NCBI RefSeq assembly: GCF_003626695.1
Contig: NZ_RBAH01000031.1
Location: forward strand, 1 to 64,000
Source: Paenibacillus ginsengarvi
GTDB lineage: Bacteria > Bacillota > Bacilli > Paenibacillales > NBRC-103111
Length of the DNA: 64,000 nt
Direction: 5' to 3'
Part shown: positions 42,051 through 50,877 of the stretch, piece after piece
How positions within the stretch are numbered: position 1 is the first letter of the stretch
Layout of the letters: each line of letters begins with the position of its first letter
Made by a program: the position numbers and the translations under genes
The notes under the pieces: generated by a model
Database searches by the model: none
What the model was told of the DNA's origin: nothing
What the model saw: only the letters and a program-made list of their open reading frames with translations

Positions 42051-43421
42051 ATGGCGATAGGTCGTTCTCCTGAGCGTATTGTAGTTATTGGGGCAGGGAT
42101 GGCGGGTTTGGTTTGCACTTTGGAGCTTATGAAACAAGGGTATAACGTGCGTTTATTAGAGGCAAATAGTAGGCCGGGCGGCCGCATATACACCATGCGG
42201 GATCCATTTGCCGACGGAATGTTTTGTGAAATGGGGGCTGCCTTCATTGGAGCGCATCATTTTCTCACATTGAGTTATGCCCGCCAAGTTGGGGTTCAAT
42301 TAATAAATGTACCAGTCCCGGGTAGAAGTTTGTCCTATATCAACGGGAGATTAATCATAGATTCTCCAGATGAACCTGCACTATGGCCTGTTTCACTTAC
42401 AGCCGAGGAAAGAATGTTAGGATATGCGGGAATCTTGGAAAAGTATCTTGAGCCGGGGCTTCAAGCAACGGGTAATCCTTTTTTGCCGGGCTGGCCCACC
42501 AAACAAGCGGTACAGCTCGATTCAATGACAATGGAACAATATCTTATAGGTCAAGGAGCATCTTCGGGTGCGATAAAGCTGTTTGAAATTGGATATATGC
42601 AGATGTTAGGTGATGGTATTCGCAAAGTATCTGCATTACAGCGACTGCTTGACCTAAAAATGGCCAGTTCCGAAAGAAGTACACAGACTATAGTAGGGGG
42701 AATGGATCAATTACCGAAAAAGCTTGCCCTTACAATTGGCTCAACTATCAGTTATGGATGTGCTGTGACGCATATCGAACAAAGCAATAAAGAAGTAACG
42801 ATCCAATTTATTCATTCAGGCGAAGTTTTCACGATCAGCTGTGATCGGGTCGTTCTGGCCATTCCCTCTACAGTCCTGCGTACCATTCATTTTTCTCCGC
42901 CACTTAGCAAAGAAAAAAATGAGGTCATTCAAAATCAACTCTCTACCTCCGTTACGCGTACCGTCATACAAAGCCGAACTAGATTCTGGCGTAACTTAAG
43001 TTCCTTCGCTACAGTAAATACAGATCTGAAAATTGGATGGTTGCTTGATGCTACCTTCACTCAAACGACATCAAAGAGGGGGTTAATTTGTTCCTACTCT
43101 TCCGGTGAATCGGCGCGAGAACTATCTAGAGCTGGTACTATTAATTCAGCTATATCAGAAATGAAACAGGTGTTTCCTGAATTGTCGAATCATTATGAAG
43201 GTGGAATGGTCTTTTCTTGGGATCATAATCCTTACTCCCGAGGTGCGTATGCTTGGTATCAGCCGAAACAGATGATTCGAATGCTCCCAACACTGTTTTC
43301 CGAACAGGGTAGAATTTACTTTGCTGGCGATCATACTAGTCTTTTTCCCGGTTGGATTGAAGGTGCGATCTCTTCTGCGTTACGAACAGTAAATCAAATT
43401 GTTTCCAGTAACAGCTTATGA
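42051..43421 (+). CDS. Flavin monoamine oxidase / amine oxidase
   Basis: 456 aa from ATG 42051, with GGAGG upstream. The N-terminal FAD motif is RIVVIGAGMAGLVCTLELMKQGYNVRLLEANSRPGGRIYT (GxGxxG and the GG doublet). CDRVVLAIPSTVLRTIHFSPPL is the internal flavin-oxidase strand and GRIYFAGDHTSLFPGWIEGAISSALRTVNQI the C-terminal FAD-binding segment. It should oxidise an amine or L-amino acid with release of H2O2. No signal peptide. The substrate is unknown and it stands alone. Confidence 0.9.
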   Translation: MAIGRSPERIVVIGAGMAGLVCTLELMKQGYNVRLLEANSRPGGRIYTMRDPFADGMFCEMGAAFIGAHHFLTLSYARQVGVQLINVPVPGRSLSYINGRLIIDSPDEPALWPVSLTAEERMLGYAGILEKYLEPGLQATGNPFLPGWPTKQAVQLDSMTMEQYLIGQGASSGAIKLFEIGYMQMLGDGIRKVSALQRLLDLKMASSERSTQTIVGGMDQLPKKLALTIGSTISYGCAVTHIEQSNKEVTIQFIHSGEVFTISCDRVVLAIPSTVLRTIHFSPPLSKEKNEVIQNQLSTSVTRTVIQSRTRFWRNLSSFATVNTDLKIGWLLDATFTQTTSKRGLICSYSSGESARELSRAGTINSAISEMKQVFPELSNHYEGGMVFSWDHNPYSRGAYAWYQPKQMIRMLPTLFSEQGRIYFAGDHTSLFPGWIEGAISSALRTVNQIVSSNSL

Positions 43422-43585
43422 ATTGTTTCTAGGCATAGCTGAAGGGATGATTTTCATCAAGGTACCGTATTTGAAATTGTTCCTTAATCCATATCATGAG
43501 GCCACCACGGTAGCAGTCGGCAGCCTCATTAAACGATCGGAGGAGAACGGAGGGGATGAAAGGAAGGATTCAGGGCAACTGCATA

Positions 43586-43885
43586 TTAAATGAGGTTGTT
43601 ATCTTTCATGAACGTTTTGGCCAAGCTTTCCATATGCCGATCCCTTGTATGAGAATCCTCGTAATCTTCCAGTACATCGATAAGATACTCTTCTCCGGGT
43701 TTAAACGCTTTGAAAATGAACTTTTCTTTATTTTCTATGCGTACATCGTGACCGCAGTCTTTAAGGCACTTCTCAAAATCTTGCAATGTAGGCTCCTGAT
43801 TTTCCTCCAAATAAATAAGTCCTCTTAGCAGCCGCGTTCCCGCTTTGCTTATAATTTTAAAATGGACGATATGCTCTCGTTTCAC
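43586..43885 (-). CDS. Small hypothetical protein
   Basis: 99 aa; GTG at 43885 with GGAGGAG upstream. Unrecognised. It is charged and mixed alpha/beta (VHFKIISKAGTRLLRGLIYLEE, TLQDFEKCLKDCGHDVRIENKEKFIFKAFKPGEEYLIDVLED) with two Cys. It looks like a soluble cytoplasmic domain. Downstream on the minus strand, GAGGC...GCCTC (43498-43528) may end it. Confidence 0.55.
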   Translation of the reverse strand: MKREHIVHFKIISKAGTRLLRGLIYLEENQEPTLQDFEKCLKDCGHDVRIENKEKFIFKAFKPGEEYLIDVLEDYEDSHTRDRHMESLAKTFMKDNNLI

Positions 43886-44224
43886 TATAGTTCTCCTCCA
43901 TTAAGTAGTCGACATTTCGTTCAATTGTATAATAATGAGAGATGTGAAGCCAGTGACATTTATAAGACAGATTTCTACGGGCTGAGCAAGAGGCACACTT
44001 TCATCAGGTTGGGAGGAGCAAGCCAGGTTCCCGGTTTTTTATCGACAGAATCCACCAAGATTTGAGACCAGCGCCTTTTGCCGCCTTTTGCCAAGTATGT
44101 CTATAATACCAGTAACCCGCGAGAAATAGGTTAGATACATGTTGCGGGCGTATTCATGGCCGGACCGTCGTTAAGGGAGACGTCCCGCTCATACGAGGTC
44201 GGCTTTGGAGGAGGCGATTGCCGT

Positions 44225-46444
44225 GTGAATACGATCTGGTCTATTCGAACCGTAATTCGTGACTTCCTTGAGGCCATCTATTTAACTTGCCAATCCTGGG
44301 TTGAGAAATATCCGTTTATTCAAAGAGCGTATGCGATTTTTTCTTGGTTGTCGTTAATCGTATTTGTTTGCAGCTTGTTTTTCGTCAAAGAATCGCGCAC
44401 GATGATCGTTCAATATGTATGGTCGTTTTACGTGCTGCTGCAATTTTGGTTTCTGTGCCGAAGCAAAACCATGCAGTGGAAACAGATCGTTTGGTTCGTT
44501 CTGGCAGGAGTGTTTTTTGTCATACCTTTCACTTCGCTTACGGTCCAAATATTCCATACGCTTTTCGGCGGAAAAACTTCCGACACTTGGTCCATCGCCG
44601 TACTTACGCCGATTTTCGAAGAGTTGTGGAAGCTCCTCCCGCTTGGCCTATTTCTGTTGTTCTCGCGCCGTGCTTCTGCGTTGAGCTTAAGCGATTATAC
44701 GCTCATCGGCGCGGCGACCGGCGTCGGCTTCCAGCTGATGGAGGAGCTTTCGCGAAGATGGCTAAATTCCGGCATTCTTGCGAAAAAGTTCGGATACAGC
44801 TTTACGATGCTGGGCGGCGAAACGATTCATTGGGATTTTTTCTCGCTGTTTCCCGGGCGTTTTGAAGAAAGTCTGTTTCCGACGCTAATGACCGTCGGTC
44901 ATCCCGTACATACCGCTATGATCGCGCTTGCGTGCGGAATTGCTTTTCGGCTGCGCGCCAGACTGACGAAATGGATGGTTCTGTTGCCGGTCATCATTTT
45001 ACTGTGGTCCATTCTGGATCATGCGGCGTATAACGGCCAGCACAAGCTGCCGGATTGGGTGTTCTGGCTGCATGATTTAGCCGGCAGCGGTTATAAAACT
45101 CAGCCGGTATTCTTGCTTATGCTGGCTGCATCGCTGATTGCCGATTATTGGGCGCTGAACAAAATACGAGACCGACTTCCATCGCTGCCAAACGAGCTGA
45201 TTCTTAATCCGCTTACCGAGCTGTTGAATACGATCCGCTCTTTTTGTACAGATCGGGGGAAATTCCTATATTGGCTCGGCTTTTACCGGGAGCGCAGGGA
45301 GCTTGGTTTTCATGTGCTCTACGGGAACGAGGAAGCGGCCGAACGGCAGGAGCCTATTCAGGCCCGGGTAAAAGCTCTTCTCCAGATGCTGACCGGACTT
45401 GCGGTGATTTTGCTTGTGACGGGTCTGTTCGCAAGCATTGGGGCTCATACGGGCGGAGGATCAACAGCATGTTTCGCCTGTATGTTCGATTCGCTGCAAA
45501 ATTGGTGGGATCGGCTGGAATGGTATGAACAGGGCGCGATCGTGCTAGGGGCCCTTGCCTTGTCGCTGTTGTTCGTCGGATTCTGGCCGGCTTTAGGCAT
45601 CGCGATGACGGGGGCGAGCATCGCCGGGAGCGGACATGAGATTGCCGGCTACATCCGCGATCCGAAGAAGCTGCTCACTCCCGAAAATGCGCTTTCCGTG
45701 GCTGTGGGCATCGTACTGAGCCGAATCCCGTTCGGCAAAGCGCTAGGATGGGTAGGAAAGAAAGGACGCCGCTATGTGCGCAAGCTTCTGGACAAGCTCG
45801 GTTCCCGGAAGCCGGATGTTGAAGTCCCGGTTCGTCCGAAACCTCCGAAAAGCGACGGCCAAAGCCCGGGTAAGCATTCGGACGATCCCAAGAAGCCGGA
45901 TGACGATACGCCGAATAAGGAGAAAGCCGAGGAGGGGGCGGGACAGGACGAGACCATTGGCAGCGTAGTTAAGGATGGAAATAAAACGAAATATACGAAT
46001 CCGGCGGGAAATGAACTTACTTGGGTGGATCAACATCCGAAAAATATTAGGAGAGATATTGATAATACTTTAAATAGCTCAAACGTTGGTAAAGCAACCG
46101 AGGCTAAAGTTGCCGACTTTGTAAGAAAAGAAAGCGAAGTAATCGGGTACGGCCAAAAAGTTATGAAGCATACCGGTGAAGCCGCGGGTGATTTAGATGT
46201 TGTTACAAAAGATGCGATTATTGAAGTCAAAGCGTCAATTAAAGCGGTGAAGGAAGACCAATTTAATAAATTTACCGATCCGAATCATGATTTATTCTTT
46301 AATCCGGACAATAAAAAGGTTATCTTGTATATTGATAAGCCTTTGAATAATCTAAGGCCCGAACATCAAACCATGCTAGAAAACATAAAATCCAAAGGCG
46401 TCACAATCGTTAATTCGCTTGAGAATTTGAAGGAGGTTTTGTAA
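44225..46444 (+). CDS. Polymorphic toxin: PrsW-like membrane protease head, nuclease tail
   Basis: 739 aa from GTG 44225, chosen because GGAGGAGG (44207-44215) is 9 nt before it; ATG 44156 has no ribosome site. Residues ~30-330 are a multi-spanning PrsW-like intramembrane protease: Glu132-Glu133 in PIFEELWK, His226 and His229 in GHPVHTAM, His266 in ILDHAAY. Two more hydrophobic segments (~400-500) and LTPENALSVAVGIVL follow, then a Pro/Lys-rich linker (~545-590). The last ~150 residues carry a PD-(D/E)XK-type nuclease core: Glu626, GDLD (Asp656/Asp658), Glu667-Val-Lys669. Base composition turns AT-rich from about 45970. The probable immunity gene starts 4 bp after the stop. Confidence 0.8.
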   Translation: MNTIWSIRTVIRDFLEAIYLTCQSWVEKYPFIQRAYAIFSWLSLIVFVCSLFFVKESRTMIVQYVWSFYVLLQFWFLCRSKTMQWKQIVWFVLAGVFFVIPFTSLTVQIFHTLFGGKTSDTWSIAVLTPIFEELWKLLPLGLFLLFSRRASALSLSDYTLIGAATGVGFQLMEELSRRWLNSGILAKKFGYSFTMLGGETIHWDFFSLFPGRFEESLFPTLMTVGHPVHTAMIALACGIAFRLRARLTKWMVLLPVIILLWSILDHAAYNGQHKLPDWVFWLHDLAGSGYKTQPVFLLMLAASLIADYWALNKIRDRLPSLPNELILNPLTELLNTIRSFCTDRGKFLYWLGFYRERRELGFHVLYGNEEAAERQEPIQARVKALLQMLTGLAVILLVTGLFASIGAHTGGGSTACFACMFDSLQNWWDRLEWYEQGAIVLGALALSLLFVGFWPALGIAMTGASIAGSGHEIAGYIRDPKKLLTPENALSVAVGIVLSRIPFGKALGWVGKKGRRYVRKLLDKLGSRKPDVEVPVRPKPPKSDGQSPGKHSDDPKKPDDDTPNKEKAEEGAGQDETIGSVVKDGNKTKYTNPAGNELTWVDQHPKNIRRDIDNTLNSSNVGKATEAKVADFVRKESEVIGYGQKVMKHTGEAAGDLDVVTKDAIIEVKASIKAVKEDQFNKFTDPNHDLFFNPDNKKVILYIDKPLNNLRPEHQTMLENIKSKGVTIVNSLENLKEVL

Positions 46445-46448
46445 TAGG

Positions 46449-46943
46449 ATGGGGACTTCTGCTTCCATATTAACGAGTCCAAACAAATATACGCCGGAAC
46501 GTCTTTTAGCCGATTCGATCATTTCCGCTTTTCATGCAGATGTGATGCTGAACTTTCATAATAGTAAAAATTACGCCTCGGGCGGACAATTTCTTTCTAC
46601 GACGTTGAGTATCAGCGATAAGAATGTTCGAGAAAACAATGACTCGTTTTTACTTTATGTAGACGCATTGGACAATCCGCATCTCGATTTTTTTTATAAT
46701 CAAGACGTAGGCTTGGATTCCAATAATAAACTATATCAAGTAGGAACAATGGAAGACATTTATGGCGTTGAAGAGCTAGTATTTCGTTTTGTGTATCATT
46801 ATCTCGAGTCCAATCCCGACGACTATTTTTGGGTTGCGGATTATGATTGGGTTTACAGTTGGGAAGACATGCAAAAATTAAAATCCGTACCTTATGACTC
46901 GGATTGGTGTTATAAAAACCCTAAACATTCAACAAACGATTAA
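46449..46943 (+). CDS. Probable immunity protein of the PrsW-headed toxin
   Basis: 164 aa; GAAGGAGG (46430-46437), inside the end of the toxin gene, serves ATG 46449, so the two are translated together. I do not recognise the family. It is acidic and aromatic-rich (HLDFFYNQDVGLDSNNKLYQ, YGVEELVFRFVYHYLESNPDDYFWVADYDWVYSWEDMQKL), as many nuclease immunity proteins are. It shares the AT-rich composition of the toxin tail. Place, size, charge and composition together support an immunity role; none proves it. Confidence 0.7.
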   Translation: MGTSASILTSPNKYTPERLLADSIISAFHADVMLNFHNSKNYASGGQFLSTTLSISDKNVRENNDSFLLYVDALDNPHLDFFYNQDVGLDSNNKLYQVGTMEDIYGVEELVFRFVYHYLESNPDDYFWVADYDWVYSWEDMQKLKSVPYDSDWCYKNPKHSTND

Positions 46944-46952
46944 TACATTTTC

Positions 46953-46998
46953 AAAGGCTTATTCCAACTTGAACGACGAGGAGGAATAAGCCTTTTTT
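46953..46998 (+). terminator. Terminator of the toxin-immunity operon
   Basis: AAAGGCTTATTCC (46953-46965) and GGAATAAGCCTTT (46983-46995) form a perfect 13-bp stem ending in T's. Also usable for the convergent anti-sigma gene. Confidence 0.9.
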
Positions 46999-47012
46999 GC
47001 ATGCGCACGAGC

Positions 47013-47711
47013 CTACTGAACTAATGGCCAGACGACTTTCCAAATGCCGTTATCGTTCTTATTCAAACGGAAAATAGGTCCACTTATGTTTGATGAATCG
47101 GGAGCGATCATTCGAACTGTGACTTGGTTTCCATTTACTTCCTCTTTTAACCGATACATTTTTTTCCAATAATTCCACTGACTCTTTGATCGTTCTTGCA
47201 ATCCCGGATCTTTGGCTACATCTGATAGATAATCTTCACGGGACGGAATACCATAACCTTGGATAAATAATGCATACAACGTTTCGTAATCGCCTTTTCC
47301 GGAGGCATATGCGTATATTTGAAGAATATCCAAGGGCTCCATTCCTATAAGCATTTCATCGGTTTTGTTTTTGGAAAAAGCTTGATAAGCTTCGAAGGTG
47401 TTGCTTCGCATGAGCCATTTCTTGTCCATAGCGATTAAATCTCCGTTACTGTCAAATACCTGTTCGAAATCTGAAGGAGGATGGGTTGAGATAATACCCT
47501 GATTTTTCATCCAAAAATCCCCGGTAGTCAATAGGACAACTACAAGGCAGAGTGCAAAAGGTATCCAAATAAGGCCCTTTTTAGCTTTTGAGGTCCGGGT
47601 ACGGATTACTCTTCTTTCAATATCGTTAATGATTTCTAATGTGGGTTCAGAAACGCTTACTATAGGTCCATTTTTCAAATCGTTATACCACTGTGGTTTA
47701 TTCTCTGACAT
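47013..47711 (-). CDS. Anti-sigma factor-like membrane protein
   Basis: 232 aa. Residues ~1-40 are cytoplasmic, then one membrane helix (KKGLIWIPFALCLVVVLLTTGDF), then ~170 residues outside (FEQVFDSNGDLIAMDKKWLMRSNTFEAYQAFSKN, IFRLNKNDNGIWKVVWPLVQ). Its start overlaps the end of the upstream ECF sigma gene by 14 bp, the normal order for a sigma/anti-sigma pair. It probably holds the sigma factor at the membrane until an external signal arrives. No zinc-binding HxxxCxxC motif is seen. Confidence 0.75.
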   Translation of the reverse strand: MSENKPQWYNDLKNGPIVSVSEPTLEIINDIERRVIRTRTSKAKKGLIWIPFALCLVVVLLTTGDFWMKNQGIISTHPPSDFEQVFDSNGDLIAMDKKWLMRSNTFEAYQAFSKNKTDEMLIGMEPLDILQIYAYASGKGDYETLYALFIQGYGIPSREDYLSDVAKDPGLQERSKSQWNYWKKMYRLKEEVNGNQVTVRMIAPDSSNISGPIFRLNKNDNGIWKVVWPLVQ

Positions 47712-48243
47712 ATCCGTCCTCCTCCTTGAATTTTTTAGTTAAAATTTTACGTGCGCGGTGAATACGTGACTTCACTGTACCTTTCGAAATACCCAGGAAC
47801 GAAGATATTTCTTCAACCGACATCTCGAATTGTGCATCAAGCACGACAACTTCCCGATAATGCCGCGGAAGATCCATAACAGCTAACCAAACTTCATTGA
47901 TAAGGTTTTTGTCAAAGAATTCTTTCTCTGCCGAGTCCCCGCTTGCGTTTAAGAGCACAACTGGAGATAGGGTTACTTTTCGGAAAAAGGCGGATCTTAG
48001 GTATGTATACGCTGTGTTACGCGTGATGGCCAGAAGCCACGCTTTGACGGAACCTTCGCCTCTATAAGAACCGATCGATTTGAAGGCTTTCACGAATACG
48101 TCCTGAGCAATATCGTTGGATTGATTAGGATCCTTCGTAATTAGAAAAGCGTAATTCCACACATCCTTCCAATAGGTCTTCGTAATATCACTAATAACCG
48201 AATGATCAATCTTAGTGATATGCCTCAAATAGTCGTCATTCAT
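47698..48243 (-). CDS. ECF sigma factor
   Basis: 181 aa, with AGAGGTGAAAAC before the ATG. Region 2: VWNYAFLITKDPNQSNDIAQDVFVKAFKSIGSYRGEGSVKAWLLAITRNTAYTYLR. Region 4: VWLAVMDLPRHYREVVVLDAQFEMSVEEISSFLGISKGTVKSRIHRARKIL. It directs polymerase to a stress regulon. Upstream, GGAACC and GTC, 16 nt apart, form an ECF-type promoter, so it probably drives its own operon with the anti-sigma gene. Confidence 0.95.
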   Translation of the reverse strand: MNDDYLRHITKIDHSVISDITKTYWKDVWNYAFLITKDPNQSNDIAQDVFVKAFKSIGSYRGEGSVKAWLLAITRNTAYTYLRSAFFRKVTLSPVVLLNASGDSAEKEFFDKNLINEVWLAVMDLPRHYREVVVLDAQFEMSVEEISSFLGISKGTVKSRIHRARKILTKKFKEEDGYVRE

Positions 48244-48265
48244 GTTTTCACCTCTTTATTAAAAA

Positions 48266-48290
48266 GACTAAGTTAACCGTAAAAGGTTCC
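48266..48290 (-). promoter_or_regulatory. ECF-type autoregulatory promoter
   Basis: On the minus strand, -35 GGAACC (48290-48285) and -10 GTC (48268-48266), spaced by 16 nt, 23 bp before the sigma gene. The GAAC/GTC pattern is the usual signature of self-controlled ECF operons. Confidence 0.6.
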
Positions 48291-48417
48291 CAAAAAAGAA
48301 ATAAATACCGCTCATTTTGCAAACCGCGTGTCTGGAGACGGATAGGGGCCAGAATTGCCCTGCTGGTTTGTCAAGAATGTGCAAATGCAATTTGCCAATG
48401 CGATGTGCAAAGTATCG

Positions 48418-48436
48418 TTAGAATTCGATTCTAACT
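48418..48436. repeat. 8-bp perfect inverted repeat
   Basis: GTTAGAAT TCG ATTCTAAC. It lies in the 740-bp gap 48244-48983, which otherwise holds only the ECF promoter and an AraC remnant. Operator or small terminator; undecided. Confidence 0.35.
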
Positions 48437-48540
48437 CTTGCTCTTATATGCAAGATTAGGATAGATACTACAAAGACGCCATCGCGGCTTTTTAATATGA
48501 TAGGGACATCCGATAAAGCAGATGAATGGAGGTGAGATTG

Positions 48541-48699
48541 GTACGAAGGCTTGATTTGGAAGCGTTCTCAATACTAAAGCTGGAAACAGGCTTCAACAGC
48601 ATCCATTACTTCTCTTGGCTGTTCAAACGGACATACGGGGCCAGCCCGCAGCAGTGGAGGGCGGAACGGTGTTGCGCGGCAGAAGAGCTCACGGATTAG
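48541..48699 (+). pseudogene. AraC-family C-terminal HTH remnant
   Basis: About 52 codons ending at TAG 48697-48699. LETGFNSIHYFSWLFKRTYGASPQQWR is the second helix-turn-helix of an AraC regulator. The first HTH and the sensor domain are missing, and upstream sequence does not continue the family. A gene relic. Confidence 0.7.
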
Positions 48700-48983
48700 T
48701 GCGGAGCCAAGTGCTTGTGATTAAGGTGCTTGAACGTGCCAGGCACTGAACGGCTAATATTCCGCGCGGTTCGTGCTGCGCAGAACAAGGCTGCCAATTC
48801 GTATAAGCAAGATTTTGAAGAATCATGTAGAAATAGTCTACATGGTTCTTTTTATTAAGGGTTAATAGGGATGATGAGTAAAAATGTTGCAACTCTGTGC
48901 CAATTTGCTCGAAAAAGATTGACAACCTAGTTGCAATTTGAGACGATATCATAATTTCTCTATGTTATTATGAGGTGATCAAA

Positions 48984-49766
48984 TTGGAAGAGTCCATTCA
49001 AGCAGCTGCCGAGCGAATCAATTTAGCTGTGCGCGACATCATGTTACATCATGTTAAGTCCTCTTTTAGAGGATTGATAGTACAGGGATCGGCTGTTAAA
49101 GGCGGTTTCATTGCTGGTAGCAGCGATATCGATTACGTGCTTTATGTGGATGAGACAGGCCTTAACGAATCAGGTGCTTTGCCTATTGAAACCTGCATCA
49201 ATCTCCATCAAGCTTTAAGCGAAATAAACGTTCATCCGTTCCGTTATATTCAATTCAGTGTTATATCTCCAAAAACAAATAAATATTTGCCGCCTATTCC
49301 CGGCAGTTATCAGCTATTGGCCGGGCAATTACTGGAGCCTGAAGCGACCAATGATCAAATTTTTCAGGATGCTGTAGCCTCACTGAACCGACTACAGCCA
49401 GAAGCTGCCTTTCATCCGCATCAATTATTGGACCATGGGGAAGATCGAATTGAACGTTGCGCCAGATTAATGTGCACGGTAGTCTGGCCTGTTGTTTTTC
49501 AGTTACTTACTGTAATTCATCAAGATGGAATTCGTATATGGAATTTGAAAAAACAAGAGGCGGTCTCTCTGCTCTCTAATGAAGTAGAAGTAGGGGGCAT
49601 GGCGGCAAACTTCCTTAGTTCGGTGCAGTCTTACTACCCGCAAGAACAATCACCGGAAAAGGCATTGCGGCTAATTGAAGAGGGTTTCGCATTCTTAAAC
49701 GCAACAAAAAGATTCTGGTCGACACACTGCACAAGACTTTTGTTTCGAGAAGATACTACTAACTGA
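48984..49766 (+). CDS. Nucleotidyltransferase-domain protein
   Basis: 260 aa; TTG 48984 is chosen because AGGTGATC, an excellent Shine-Dalgarno, ends 4 nt before it; GTG 48975 lies within that site. LIVQGSAVKGGFIAGSSDIDYVLYVDE is the Pol-beta nucleotidyltransferase signature (GS...DxD). The third acid is not obvious. The second half is helical (DHGEDRIERCARLMCTVVWPVVFQLL). It may modify an antibiotic or metabolite; it differs strongly from the one at 10200. Confidence 0.75.
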   Translation: MEESIQAAAERINLAVRDIMLHHVKSSFRGLIVQGSAVKGGFIAGSSDIDYVLYVDETGLNESGALPIETCINLHQALSEINVHPFRYIQFSVISPKTNKYLPPIPGSYQLLAGQLLEPEATNDQIFQDAVASLNRLQPEAAFHPHQLLDHGEDRIERCARLMCTVVWPVVFQLLTVIHQDGIRIWNLKKQEAVSLLSNEVEVGGMAANFLSSVQSYYPQEQSPEKALRLIEEGFAFLNATKRFWSTHCTRLLFREDTTN

Positions 49767-49900
49767 TATAAAGACAGCAATCAAAAATAAATCGGAACTC
49801 AGAATGTGTGCTAGTATTTAGTCATTAGTTAGAACACAGATCTCAAAGAAGGAGAGTAAGGATCAAACGACAGATACACATAACGCTAAGGAGTGGAATT

Positions 49901-50563
49901 ATGAAATTACTGCTTACATCTGCAGGCATCAAAAACAAAAGCATACACGAAGCGCTGGTTGATATGCTGGACAAACCGATTGCCGAGTCTAGCGCCCTCT
50001 GCATTCCTACTGCGGTATACGCCATACCCGGCGGTGCAAGCCACGCATGGCGGTTCTTCAGCGGGCAAGCCACCACACCGATGTGTGAACTGGGCTGGAA
50101 GTCCCTGGGGGTGCTGGAGCTCACCGCGCTGCCCAGCATCGATGAAGAGCTGTGGGTTCCTATGGTCAAGGAGACTGACGTTCTGCTAGTGAATGGCGGT
50201 GACCCCTTGTATCTGTGTTACTGGATGCGGCAGTCCGGACTGGCAGAGCTCTTGCCGTCGCTGAACGCGGTCTATGTGGGACTAAGCGCCGGGAGCATGG
50301 TGATGGCACCTAATATCGGGGAATATTTCGTTGGCTGGACTCCACCCGACGGTGGCGATGAAACGCTGAGACTGGTTGATTTTGCAATGTTTCCGCATCT
50401 GGATCACGAGATGTTGCCGGGAAACACCATGGCTGCTGCAGAGAAATGGGCCGCCGGGCTGCAGGGGCCGGCGTATGCGATTGATGATCAGACCGCCATC
50501 AAAGTGATCGACGGAGCGGTCGAAGTTGTCTCCGAAGGGCATTGGAAACTGTTCACGCCCTGA
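49901..50563 (+). CDS. Peptidase S51 / type 1 glutamine-amidotransferase-like protein
   Basis: 220 aa with AAGGAGTGG before ATG 49901. KLLLTSAGIKN opens the fold, DVLLVNGGDPLYLCYWMRQSGL is the glycine-rich oxyanion strand, and YVGLSAGSMVMAP carries the nucleophile Ser expected of dipeptidase-E-like S51 peptidases. LVDFAMFPHLDHEMLPGN supplies the His region. Likely cleaves Asp-type dipeptides or acts as a cytoplasmic housekeeping hydrolase. Single gene. Confidence 0.85.
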   Translation: MKLLLTSAGIKNKSIHEALVDMLDKPIAESSALCIPTAVYAIPGGASHAWRFFSGQATTPMCELGWKSLGVLELTALPSIDEELWVPMVKETDVLLVNGGDPLYLCYWMRQSGLAELLPSLNAVYVGLSAGSMVMAPNIGEYFVGWTPPDGGDETLRLVDFAMFPHLDHEMLPGNTMAAAEKWAAGLQGPAYAIDDQTAIKVIDGAVEVVSEGHWKLFTP

Positions 50564-50647
50564 TCTTAGTCCGCTGCTAAAAACGTAGGCGGAAGGAACC
50601 GTCATTCTGAGGTTCGAACCATCTTAGCTCCATCGTTACAGAAATAG

Positions 50648-50713
50648 AATTCGCGCTCGGAATGGAGTTGTTGCCGTGACAACAACATTGTCCATCTTGA
50701 GCGTTCGAATTCC
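50648..50713. repeat. Long imperfect hairpin (possible terminator)
   Basis: Nested arms: GAATTCG/CGAATTC outside, GCTC/GAGC, TGGA/TCCA, then GTTGTTG (50667-50673)/CAACAAC (50680-50686) inside, followed by CTTTCTTTTTTC. It lies in the 314-bp gap between the S51 gene and the convergent GNAT gene, which holds nothing else I can identify. Confidence 0.6.
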
Positions 50714-50877
50714 TTTCTTTTTTCAATCAGGGGTAGTCCTATTCCTAGTCATCTTAATAAATGATAATCGGAGCAACGAATATGATTGAGAAGGGGGAAA
50801 TACCGTTTACATACTAGCTCATGCTTGGGACGTCATATGCACATGAGCGCTGATTCGAATTGCGATGCGCGGAGAGG

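Noticed and set aside
48689..48952. 87-codon minus-strand frame
   Set aside because: No ribosome site, odd composition and no known motif.
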